Origin: Gammaproteobacteria bacterium | GTDB lineage: Bacteria > Pseudomonadota > Gammaproteobacteria > Competibacterales > Competibacteraceae | DNA length: 64,000 nt | Direction of reading: 5' to 3' | Assembly (NCBI GenBank): GCA_024235095.1 | Contig: JACKNC010000003.1 | Coordinates: 372,001-436,000, forward strand | In this document: positions 7,866 to 18,000 of the stretch, one piece after another | Position numbering within the stretch: position 1 is the first letter of the stretch | How the letters are laid out: every line of letters starts with the position of its first letter | The notes under the pieces: generated by a model | The model's input: only the letters and a program-made list of their open reading frames with translations | What the model was told of the DNA's origin: nothing | Database searches by the model: none | Program-made: the position numbers and the translations under genes

Positions 7866-10800
7866 ATGCACGAACAAACAGAGCAAGACAACGAGCGAAC
7901 ACCGGGTACGCGGAATCGGCGCCTGAACATTCTGGGGCAAGACGAAATCGACGAACTCTACGGACTTCCCCGGTTTTCGGACGAGGAACGAGAACATTAT
8001 TTCGCGCTAACGCCATCCGAAGAAGTTGCACTTAAGGAGCTTCATTCCACCCCATCCAAAATCGCCTTTATCCTCCAGCTCGGCTATTTCAAGGCACGAC
8101 ATCTATTTTTTGTTTTCATTGCCGATGAGGTTGCCGCCGACTTGCACGATGTCGCCGTGCGGTATTTCCCCGATACTGCTGAACCGGATTGTACCATCTC
8201 GAAACGAACCCGACTCAAGCATCAGCGCATGATCTTGGCACTGTGTAACTACAAGCTATGCGACGACCGTGATCGACAAAACCTCGAAGTCAAGGCGCGT
8301 GAAGCGGCGATGGTCAGTGGCAAACCCATCTATGTCTTCCGCCAGCTCCTGTTGGAAATCGAAGCCCGGCGTCTCACCCTACCAGGCTACAGCTTCCTCC
8401 AAGACACGGTGAGCCGGGCACTGACTTTCGAACAAAACCGGCTATCCACCATCTTGAAGGAACGTCTCACGCCCTCAGACAGGGAAACCTTAAATGCGTT
8501 GTTGAAAGATAAGTCCGACCTTTATCACATTACTCATCTCAAACGCGATCCCCGTGATTTCAGCGTCACGGAGATCAAACGCGAAATCGAGCGCGGCACA
8601 CAGATCAGAGATCTCTACGTGCGCTCACAACAAGTACTCCCTGCGCTGAACATATCCAACGAGAGCATCAAATACTACGCCTCGCTCGTTAACTATTATT
8701 CCGTGTTCAGGTTGAAGCGGCTCGGCCCCTGGATTGTTTATATCTATCTGCTCTGCTTCATCTATCACCGCTATCGGCAACACAGCGACCATCTCCTCGC
8801 AAGTTTCATTTTCCATGTCAGAAACTTTGCCAATGACGCAAAAGCCGCCGCCAAGGAGAGCGTCTACCAAAACCGGGTCGAGGTTAGCAAGAATCTACTC
8901 AAAGCGGCCCAGGTGCTCAAGCTTTTCACGACGGACGAAATCGCCGGAGATGCACCGTTCCATGAGGTTCAAGCCAGAGCCTTTGCGATTCTCCAACGCG
9001 AGAAACTGGACGATGTGGTTGAGCACATCACCTCGCAGATCAGTTACGACGAAACGGCATTTCAATGGGAGCACATCGACAAGCTTGGCTTCCAGTTCAA
9101 GCGGTATCTGCGACCGATCTTGTCATCGGTCGATTTCAAGGGTTCGCCTGCCCAGAAGCGACTGATCGAAGGGCTTGTTTTCCTGAGAGCGGCGTTCGCC
9201 AAGAGAAGATCGCTCGGGCAGTATTCCCTGCAAGATATTCCCGTTGGTTTTATCCCGACCCACCTCGAGCGGTATCTGTATATAAATGAACAAAAAAGGA
9301 TTATTCCAGATCGCTACGAGTTTTTCGTCTGCCGCCTGCTGCGCGACCGGCTGGAAGGGGCGACATCTATTGCCACGATAGCATCCGATTCCGCAGCTTC
9401 AAGGACGATTTGATCGACGACGAAACATGGCGTCACCACAAAGAGAAGCTCATCGAACGCACCAGATGCCCGATCCTTAAACTGCCCGTCGAAGAACATC
9501 TGTCCGCCCTTGAACGTGAACTGGAAGAACGGATGACCACGGTCAATCAGCGGATCGCCAACGGTGAGAACAAATCGATCAAGATCAAAACGGGTAAACC
9601 CGGTTGGAGCTTGATATACCCGAATGATAAAGATGAAACCAATCATCCCGTTTTCGATAGTCTCAAGCAGGTTGATATCAGCAGCGTCCTGGATTTCGTC
9701 AACCGGCAATGCCGATTCATGGAAGTCTTTGAGCATACCCTCGGCCGCTATGTTAAAACCAAAGCGGATGAGCGGGCGATTTCCGCGTGTATTCTTGCCT
9801 GGGGCTCCAATACAGGCCTCGGACGGATGGGACAAATTTCCGATATTCGCTATGACCTATTGGCGTCGACATCGGACAACTTCATCAGACTGGAAACCCT
9901 CAGAGAAGCCAATGACCTGATCACCAATACTCTCGCTGAGATGCCCATTTTCCGCGAATATGATATCGGCGGCGTCCTACATTCCAGCTCCGATGGCCAG
10001 AAATTCGAAACCGGTTTGCCCACCATCAATGCCCGTCACTCACCCAAGTATTTCGGCCTGCAAAAAGGTGTGGTTTCCTACACGCTGGTGGCCAACCACA
10101 TTCCCGTTAACGCCAGGATCATCGGGGCGAACGAGCATGAGAGCCATTATGTGTTCGATATTCTGTTCAATAACACATCCGACGTGAAGCCCGATATCCA
10201 TTCCACGGACACGCACGGAACGAATGCAATCAACTTCGCGATTCTGTACACCTTCAAGTATCTGTTTGCTCCGCGCTACAAGGATATCGCTGGGACCGTC
10301 GCCACATCACTCTACGGTTTCAATCATCCGAACCCTATGACGGCTTCCTCAAACCGGTGCGCCAGATCAAAAAACAACTCATCATCGATGATTGGGACTG
10401 GATTCAGCGGATTATGGTATCTCTGGCGATGAAAACCACCACACAAAGCATCATCACGAGCAAGCTCAGTGCCTATGCGCGCAACAACAAGACCAAAACA
10501 GCATTATGGGAATATGACAATATCATTCGCAGCCTATACCTGCTCCGGTTCATCGACGAGCCACAGCTGCGTCGCAATGTCCAGTTGGCACTGAATCGCG
10601 GCGAAAGCTATCACAAGTTGCGCAAGGCGGTCGCCTTTGCGAATTTCGGCAAGCTTCGCTTCAAGAACGAGCACGAACAACAGATCTGGCAGGAGTGCAG
10701 CCGGCTGATTACCAACTGCATCATCATCTACAACGCCACGATCCTCTCAAACCTGCTTGCATATAGAGAAAGCATCGGTGACATCGAGGGTGCAGCGGCG

Positions 10801-10935
10801 CTTAAGAAGGTTTCCCTGATCGCCTGGCAGCATATCAATCTTCACGGCCGCTACGAATTTACCAAGAACATTGATTTGATAGACATAAACGATATCATCA
10901 GGACCTTGGCCCGCGTCCCGGTCAGAGAGATTTAG
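7866..10935 (+). pseudogene. tnpA: Tn3-type transposase TnpA with two frameshifts
   Basis: Three consecutive frames together encode a full-length Tn3-type TnpA starting MHEQTEQDNERTPGTRN. The first frame (to about 9360) gives the N-terminal region. The frame then changes at a G-run near 9355-9362 and again near 10332-10337 (an AACCCTATG where one extra base restores YDGFLKPVRQI). The catalytic motifs are all present across the frames: SSSDGQKFET, STDTHGTNAIN and NRGESYHKLRKA. Two single-base shifts suggest recent decay or sequence error rather than old degeneration. Confidence 0.8.
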
Positions 10936-10986
10936 TTGCCTCAAAGGCTGGAATGCACCTTTCCGAGGCGTTGTGCAAAAATACCC

Positions 10987-11640
10987 TAAATGGCAAAAGC
11001 CTTGATGCATGCGCAGGGCTAAAGGCAAACAAAAACAAGCATCGAGTGCGCCAACCACCACCCCGATCGCGCCCCAGCAGTGCCCGCGGAAGTACGATGG
11101 CTTGTGCTGGGTTTCTGAAGCGTCATGTAACGACACGACGCCTGGCATACGCCCCCCATCCTTGACCACCAGCGTATGATCACCCAACAAGACAGCCCGC
11201 CCGGCCACCTGGACGGCGACGGCCTGACGCCACACATAACCCTGCCACGTCGCCAACAGGGTCTCTAGATCATAAGCTTTGGAGCGACAGAAATGCAGAA
11301 ACCGGTGATAAGCGGAGCGCTTCGCGCTCCGCTTATCGGGGCGCGAGCCGAGCTTCGCTCGACGCGAGTTGCAGGCGTCGCGCTGCGCGCTCCGCCTATC
11401 AACTCGCTGGAGCGGTAATCGGCCTAATCACCTGCAAGCGCCTATGCGCTCTCCGGTATTAGACCGATTCCGCTCAGCTCGCGCCCCGATAGACCGCTTC
11501 ATTCCCCTGCCAGAACCGGCACATTGACGTCACCCCGATCATTTCCGGGGCGGCGAGAAAGCTCAACACCACCGCGCAGAACAGCAGCCAACTGCGCTGC
11601 CGCGCAAAGGCGCTGCGAAAACTTTCTAAAGCATGGTATA
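10987..11640 (-). mobile_element. IS-A copy 1, transposase 5' end piece
   Basis: Matches 42097-42569 of the complete IS-A copy, apart from a 181-bp insert at 11310-11490. It encodes the transposase N-terminal part (minus strand, about 10990-11570, including TWQGYVWRQAVAVQVAGR) and ends at GGTATA next to the IS982 element. Together with 6901-7045 it forms one IS-A copy missing 927 internal bp. Confidence 0.8.
11310..11490. repeat. 181-bp structured insertion in IS-A
   Basis: Absent from the equivalent site in the complete IS-A copy (between ACCGGTGAT and AGACCGCTTC). It is rich in self-complementary words: a 9-bp stem with 3-nt loop (GCGGAGCGC-TTC-GCGCTCCGC), a 15-bp pair TATCGGGGCGCGAGC / its complement at 11333-11491, and GAGTTG...CAACTC around a GC-rich stem. 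It has no coding capacity. It may be a REP/MITE-like element with at most a 1-3 bp duplication. Confidence 0.65.
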
Positions 11641-12652
11641 ATGCGATGTTCGACTTTCAGGCGATCAGGCCCTCAAACTGGAGGTCTGACCGACCGACTT
11701 GTCGGTTCATGAAAATACCCAAGGTGTGCGCTAAGACTTTTCGGGCGATCCGACTCGTCAAATGCCACACATCCCGCGCCCGGATTTTCTCAAAATGGAA
11801 TGGCTCGGTGAGCTGACCGATGACCGTTTCCACGAGGCGGCGGGTTCTCGTAAGCTGCTGGACAGCCCACGGGGGACGCGGATCGATCATGTTGGCCCGC
11901 AAGGGGGTTTGCAAGTCAATCCCGGTCGTGGCCAGTTCCGTCTGAAGAAAGGCGCTCAGGTAACCTTTGTCGCCGATCACCCAACCCTGAACACCTTCGG
12001 TCAAATCCCACAACGCCTCGCGTTCATCACCCGTAGCGGGCGTCACCGTCCACGCCGTGATGACGCCATGGATCGTGACCATCAGATGACCGTGAAGCCC
12101 GTAATAGTACTGCTTCTTTGCCGCACAATAGCCAAAATCCGCCACCGCAGGAAATAACCGACAGTGCGGGGCACGGGTCAACACACAGAGGGGCAGAGGG
12201 CAACCATCCACCAAGCGAATCGGGTCCGTCGCCGCCCCCAACTCGATCAGCAGCTGCTGATGAAGCCGCTGCTTGATCACCCACAGATTCGCCGCCTGCT
12301 AGGCAAACGTCGTCCGCGATCCGAGTTCCGGGAACCACGACGGCCAATGACGACCGAAGTACTTCCAGATGCCCACATCCGTATCCAGCCCTAAGAACTC
12401 GCCGACGACTTCCATCGTGATCACTTCACTATCATTCAGCTTGGGGGCGAAGCCTCGCGAGCGTAAGCAGTGATCCCCGAGCAGGGCATTCAGGTGTTCG
12501 TCTACCCAACAAAACACCGTGATGATAAAGTCTTCGAGCGGCATGGCGGTCTCTCCGTGCGGTTGAGGCGGTTGGTTCCTCTCAGCTTAGCTCACATCGC
12601 CATGCCGCATCCGCCTGCTCTCATCTCCCCTCGGAAAAGTCGAACATCGCAT
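11641..12652 (-). mobile_element. IS982-family element, copy 1
   Basis: Bounded by the inverted tips ATGCGATGTTCGACTTT and its complement. A second copy with the same tips lies at 48399-49398. It sits exactly between two oppositely oriented IS-A ends, with TATA on both sides. Confidence 0.75.
11657..12544 (-). pseudogene. IS982-family transposase with in-frame amber stop
   Basis: Starts MPLEDFIITVFCWVDEHLNA and is colinear with the intact 295-residue copy at 48495-49382. At 12299-12301 a TAG replaces the Gln codon of the TFAQQAANLW region, splitting the protein after about 81 residues. The rest of the frame, including VDGCP, KQYYYGLHGHL and GDKGYLS, is intact, so the damage looks recent. Apart from that nonsense codon the reading frame is clean. 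Confidence 0.8.
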
Positions 12653-12696
12653 TATACCATGCTTGAGAAAGTTTTCGCAGCGCCTTTGCGCGGCAG

Positions 12697-13900
12697 CCTT
12701 ACCACCTATCAGTTCTGAGTTAGACTAGGATTATGAGTTTAACGAACATCATGAGGGGATCATGGGAACGATTCGGCAGTTGGCAACAGAAATCGAAGCG
12801 GGGTTGAGAGCTGCCCACCCGACGCTACGCAAGACGGTACGCGCCAAGCTAGCTTTAGCGGTGGGCGCCATCCTGGAAGCCCAGACCCCGAATACGGTGG
12901 AACTCGCCAATCTCCTACCCTTGGAGACCGAACGGCAAGATATGCGCGAGCAGTGGCTGCGGCGGTTGTTGAAGAATCCGTTGCTGTCGAGTACGGAAGT
13001 GCTGGAACCGTGGGCGCGCCAAACCTTGGCGGCGACGGGCCAGCAGGGACAAACGATTATTTTGAGTCTGGATCAAACCGATTTGGGGGATCGTTTTGCG
13101 ATTTTGATGGTGAGCCTTGGGATCGGCGATCGGGCCTTACCCCTTGCTTGGCGGGTGGAAGCCGGCCCGGCCAATCTGGGTTTTGCGGCCCAGAAAGCGG
13201 TATTAGAACAAGTTCGAGCGTGGCTCCCGGCGGGAGCCGAGGTGCTGCTTTCGGCGGATCGCTTTTATCCCTCGGTGGATTTATTCGCGTGGCTTCACGC
13301 GCAGTCCGGTTGGCATTATCGGTTACGATTGAAAGGCAATCTCAATGTGGATCCAGGGTTTGGAGACATGACCACGACCGGGGTGCTTGCCACAGGGCAA
13401 ACCGAGCGCTATCTGCCCAATGTGCGGTTATTCAATCAAGGGGTCGCGACGAATCTGGCGATTTGGCATGAGGGGGCCCACCCGGAACCCTGGATCATCG
13501 CCATGAATGACCCGCCGAATCGGGCGACCGTGCGGGATTACGCAAGTCGCTGGGGCATTGAGCCGATGTTCTCCGATTTCAAAAGTCGCGGTTTTCAATT
13601 AGAAGACACGCAGTTACAGGCCGCTGATCGGCTCGATCGGTTGCTGCTGATCATGGCCTTGGCCATGTACTGGTGCGTGCGCGTCGGTCAAGAGGAGGCC
13701 CACGATCACCCCACGCCCCTGGAAAAAAGACGCAAGAACAGACCGATCCTCACCATTGGACCTTTCGAAAACTCGCCCGTAGCGCCGTTTCCTGGTTCAC
13801 CCGGGGTCTGCGCGCAATCCACCGGAAGCTACAAATGCAACAACCTTTACCTTCCTTCTATCGAGTTTGCCCCGTGATGAGAAACTGATAGGTGGTAAGG
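12697..13900 (+). mobile_element. IS4-like insertion sequence
   Basis: 1204 bp with inverted ends CCTTACCACCTATCAGTT. It is flanked by a perfect 8-bp direct repeat CGCGGCAG (12689-12696 and 13901-13908), so this is a clean insertion into IS-A copy 2. Confidence 0.88.
12762..13877 (+). CDS. IS4-family transposase, 3' end probably frameshifted
   Basis: 371 residues as read, starting MGTIRQLATEIEAGLRAAHP after a GAGGGG ribosome site. The DDE motifs are IILSLDQTDLGD, LLSADRFYPSVD and the YREK-type signature YASRWGIEPMFSDFKSRGF. The last 50 or so residues look unlike the family, whereas the neighbouring frame from about 13725 gives KLARSAVSWFTRGLRAIHRK, a plausible native C-terminus. A single-base shift near 13715-13745 (around GGAAAAAAG) is therefore likely. 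The catalytic domain is intact. Confidence 0.8.
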   Translation: MGTIRQLATEIEAGLRAAHPTLRKTVRAKLALAVGAILEAQTPNTVELANLLPLETERQDMREQWLRRLLKNPLLSSTEVLEPWARQTLAATGQQGQTIILSLDQTDLGDRFAILMVSLGIGDRALPLAWRVEAGPANLGFAAQKAVLEQVRAWLPAGAEVLLSADRFYPSVDLFAWLHAQSGWHYRLRLKGNLNVDPGFGDMTTTGVLATGQTERYLPNVRLFNQGVATNLAIWHEGAHPEPWIIAMNDPPNRATVRDYASRWGIEPMFSDFKSRGFQLEDTQLQAADRLDRLLLIMALAMYWCVRVGQEEAHDHPTPLEKRRKNRPILTIGPFENSPVAPFPGSPGVCAQSTGSYKCNNLYLPSIEFAP

Positions 13901-14251
13901 CGCGGCAGCGCAGTTGGCTGCTGTTCTGCGCGGTGGTGTTGAGCTTTCTCGCCGCCCCGGAAATGATCGGGGTGACGTCAATGTGCCGGTTCTGGCAGGG
14001 GAATGAAGCGGTCTATCACCGGTTTCTGCATTTCTGTCGCTCCAAAGCTTATGATCTAGAGACCCTGTTGGCGACGTGGCAGGGTTATGTGTGGCGTCAG
14101 GCCGTCGCCGTCCAGGTGGCCGGGCGGGCTGTCTTGTTGGGTGATCATACGCTGGTGGTCAAGGATGGGGGGCGTATGCCAGGCGTCGTGTCGTTACATG
14201 ACGCTTCAGAAACCCAGCACAAGCCATCGTACTTCCGCGGGCACTGCTGGG

Positions 14252-15058
14252 GGTTCTGTTGCGTTAGCTGATAGGGTCGGATTTCGGTAAGCTACACGGC
14301 CCCTGTCCTGACTTGAGAACCCGCATGATCGATTTTAGAGGCCACCGCTTTGAACGAGACATCATCCTAACGAGTGTCCGTTGGTACCTCGCCTATCCGT
14401 TGAGCTATCGGAACCTGGAAGAGATGCTGGCGGAGCGGGGTGTCGACGTGGATCATTCCAGCGTCTACCGCTGGGTCCAGAAGTTTACGCCGCAGTTGGA
14501 AGCGGCTTTCCGCAAAGGACAAAAGCGCCCGGTGGGCACAAGTTGGCGGATGGATGAGACCTACATTAAGGTCAAAGGCCAGTGGAAGTACCTCTACCGC
14601 GCGGTTGATCGAGACGGCCAGACGATCGACTTCCTGTTCACGGCGCATCGCGATAAGAAAGCCGCCCTGCGCTTTCTCAAAAAGGCGATACGGCAGCACG
14701 GTCTTCCGGACAAAGTCACGATCGATAAGAGTGGCGCTAACACCGCTGCCCTGGATGCACTCCAGGAGGAGACGGGCGCCGCCATTGAGATTCGCCAAAA
14801 CAAGTACTTAAATAATTTAGTGGAACAAGATCATCGCGCCGTTAAACGGATCGTCCGCCCCATGCTGGGGTTCAAAGGCTTTCATTCTGCTCGGACCACC
14901 CTGCGGGGCATCGAACTCCTGCACATGATCAAGAAGGGCCAAATGATCATGGCCGAAGGGACGAATCTCTCCGCCGCAGGACAATTTTATTCACTGGCTG
15001 CCTAATAACCTGCAAGGGTTACCCAATCGTGCTCGAAAAAAATTAACGCAACAGAACC
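14252..15058 (+). mobile_element. IS6-family element, copy 1
   Basis: 807 bp with tips GGTTCTGTTGCG and its complement. The encoded protein is identical to those of copies 2 (20121-20927) and 3 (21949-22755). The left flank is IS-A and the right flank is the giant repeat gene. The 8 bp on its right (15059-15066, CTGACCTA) recur inverted just outside copy 2 at 20928-20935. Confidence 0.9.
14325..15005 (+). CDS. IS6-family transposase (copy 1)
   Basis: 226 residues from ATG at 14325 (MIDFRGHRFERDIILTSVRW); an in-frame TTG four codons upstream is also possible. The IS6 family layout is clear: an HTH around NLEEMLAERGVDVDHSSVYR, then DDE motifs SWRMDETYIKVKG, VTIDKSGANTAALD and LNNLVEQDHRAVKR. 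These enzymes move by replicative transposition and generate cointegrates, deletions and inversions. The neighbouring gene order shows such an inversion. Confidence 0.92.
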   Translation: MIDFRGHRFERDIILTSVRWYLAYPLSYRNLEEMLAERGVDVDHSSVYRWVQKFTPQLEAAFRKGQKRPVGTSWRMDETYIKVKGQWKYLYRAVDRDGQTIDFLFTAHRDKKAALRFLKKAIRQHGLPDKVTIDKSGANTAALDALQEETGAAIEIRQNKYLNNLVEQDHRAVKRIVRPMLGFKGFHSARTTLRGIELLHMIKKGQMIMAEGTNLSAAGQFYSLAA

Positions 15059-18000
15059 CTGACCTACGCCCTCGATACCGCGCCCGCAGGCATGACCATC
15101 GATGCCGCGACCGGAGCAATGACCTGGACGCCAGCCCTCGCGCAGATCGGCGATCATCCGGTCACGGTGCGCGTGACCGACACCGGTGGACTGACCACAA
15201 CCCAGAGCTTCACCGCGACCGTGGCATCGGTGGCCGTGCCGAATCTGGTGGGACTGGCGCCGGAATGGGCGGCGTCGTTCATCGATGTTGCCGATCTGAC
15301 TACCGGAACTCAAACCAGCCAGGGCGGGGCGATTACGCTGAACTTCGATAGCTTGCCGAGTCGGCAGGGGTGGAGGTTCTGGATCGAGGGTGGCGCAGGC
15401 GCTCCCAGCGAAGACAGCTTGTTCCGAGTAAGTGGTGAGGTGCTGTTCCAGGACACGATCGGGATGGGTGGCCTAGCTACGGGATACGAAATCCTGAGCG
15501 GCGTCGATCCGAGATTGCCTCTGTCGGTTGCTGTTCGTGCGCGCGTCACTGCGGAAGAGGGCGGCACTTCACAGAACCATTTTGGGTTCGGTTTCGTCGC
15601 CTGGACCGGATCCAGCTTAGCGGGGAACAGCTTTTTTGGCGTCGGCCTTGGAACCGATGTGATCATGTTCCGGGAAGCACCGTCCAACGCCTTCGACAAC
15701 ATCGCATTCCACGACTATGTGTTGCGCGCCTACCCGGGTGCAGCGGCGGACCTAGTCGTCGATGGCAATTTGGTTCTTAGCAGCCCGCCCTCCGTCTACC
15801 CCGAAATTCCCTTTTACGATCTTTATCTAGGGGACGTGACGGCGGGACCCAACGCCCGCGCCGAAGTCACCGCTTATTCTTTCACCCAACCCCGCGTGGT
15901 CGGCCAGAACCCGCCCGCCGGTACGCTAACTTCCAACCAAACCGCCGTTGATCTCACGATCGTTGAGGGGCCGGCCACTGAAACCGTACCGAATCTAACC
16001 GGCCTCACCCAAGCCCAGGCTAATGCCGCAATTCTCGCCGCTAATCTGACAGTGGGTGCATCCAGTTCTGCGCCCAGCGTCACGGTTCCTGCTGATCAGG
16101 TGAGCGACCAATCGCCGCTACCCAACATTCACGTCCCGAAGAACACACCGGTCAACCTGGTGCTGTCCACCGGGCCGCCAACCTCGACGAATCACGCCCC
16201 CACCATCACCTCGACGCAAGTGACCACCGTAACCGTCGGCCAGCCCTACGCCTATGACGTGGACGCGACTGACCCCGATGCGGGCGACACCCTGACCTTC
16301 TCCCTCCCGACCGCGCCGGCGGGGATGACCCTCGACCCCGCAAGCGGCCTGATCGAATGGACGCCGACCGAGGCGCACGTGGGCGATCAAACGGTGATCG
16401 TGCGTGTGACCGATGTGGGCGGGCTGTCCGATGAGCAACCCTTCACCATCACGGTCGAGCCAGCACTACCGACGAACCAGCCACCGGTCATTTCCTTTGC
16501 GGGTATCGCTCCTCAGTGGACACAACTTGTGCCGACGGGTACGACACCGACCCCGCGCGCCCACAGTCGCAGTGGCTACGATGTCGCTAACGACCGGCTC
16601 ATCGTGTTTGGTGGTGAAGAAGTCGGCGGAACCAAACTCAACGAGGTTTGGGTACTCGTCAACGCGAAAGGTATAGCTGGCGCTCCAAGTTGGGTGCAGC
16701 TCACGCCTTCTGGTACGCTGCCAACGCCTCGGTCGCTGAGTGCGGTGGCATACGATCCAACAGCCAACCGGCTGATCATTTATGGCGGATGCACCGGAAA
16801 CTGCGGATCGGTTCTCAACGACGCATGGGTGTTGACCAACGCCAATGGGCTAGGTGGCGCACCAGAATGGATTCAACTGCCTTCTGGCACACCGAGTGCG
16901 TGGCAGGGCGCGGCCTACGACCCGATCTCGAATCGGTTGATGGTCTTCGGTGGCCTCACGCAACCGTCACGGGGTTCGGAGACCAACGCCGTCCGCGTGC
17001 TTGTCGATGCCAACGGTATCGGTGATCCACGATGGGTTGATCTTGCGCCGACGGGGACTCTTCCATCGCCGCGCTCGCTGAATCAGGATCTCGGGTACGA
17101 CCTGATCACTAATCGTCTCATCGTTTTTGGAGGGCTGTCTGGCAGTACCACGGAGTTCAATGACACCTGGGTGCTCACGAATGCCAATGGCCTGGGTGGC
17201 GCACCCGCATGGCAACAATTGAGTCCAACAGGCGTCCTGCCATCAAGCCGTAGCTCTTTACCGGTCTCCTACGACCCGAACAGTAATCGGTTGATCCTCT
17301 TCGGTGGGATCAATCACTTCGTTGATGTCAGGACCTATGATGATAGCTGGATCCTGACCCACGCCAACGGATTGGGCGGTAGCCCAGAGTGGCGCAAGCT
17401 GGACGTCCTCGCACCCCTGCCAGCAGCGCGGCGCGCTTATGTGAGCGCCTACGACCCCAAGACCAACCGGCTTGTCGCGGCATTAGGCGAGAGCTTTACG
17501 CAGGGAGTGACCACGACGCTCAACGACACCTGGCTCCTCTCTACCGCCTCCGGCCTCTGCACGACTGGGCAACTCTGCACCTTCCAAACCACGGCCAACG
17601 ACCCGGACGCGGGCGATACGCTGACCTACGCCCTCGATACCGCGCCCGCAGGCATGACCATCGATGCCGCGACTGGAGCAATGACCTGGACGCCGACCCT
17701 CGCGCAGATCGGCGATCATCCGGTCACGGTGCGCGTCACCGACACCGGGGGGCTGACCACGACCCAGAGCTTCACGGCGACTGTGGCATCGGTGGCCGTG
17801 CCGAATCTGGTGGGACTGGCGCCGGAATGGGCGGCGTCGTTCATTGGCGCTGCCGATCTGACTACTGGAACCCAGACCAGCCAAGGCGGGGCGATTACGC
17901 TGAACTTCAATAGCTTGCCGAGTCGGCAGGGGTGGACGTATTTCACCTACGGCACACCAGCACCCGAAGCCCAAGTCTTTTCGCTGGCGAGCGGAGTTTT

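Larger units (their letters stand above)
7046..10986. mobile_element. Tn3-type transposon
   Basis: A 3.94-kb element bounded by 41-bp inverted repeats (7046-7086 and 10946-10986, two or three mismatches, tips GGGTGTTTTTGCAC and its complement). It carries divergent tnpR and tnpA genes with a res-like gap between them and no cargo. The 5-bp flanks differ (TCCTC and TAAAT), and 927 bp of the host IS-A element are missing across the insertion. This fits replicative adjacent deletion or recombination rather than simple insertion. Confidence 0.85.
12653..14251 (+). mobile_element. IS-A copy 2, interrupted and truncated
   Basis: Begins TATACCATGCTTGAG in the opposite orientation to copy 1. It is interrupted at 12697-13900 by an IS4-like element, continues with the transposase N-terminal region (13909-14250, including SWLLFCAVVLSFLAAPEM and TWQGYVWRQAV), and is cut at 14252 by an IS6-family copy. 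No functional product is possible. Confidence 0.8.

Noticed and set aside
11310..11490. Integron attC site
   Set aside because: The folding is suggestive, but no RYYYAAC/GTTRRRY core pair in the proper arrangement was found and there is no integron integrase or cassette nearby.
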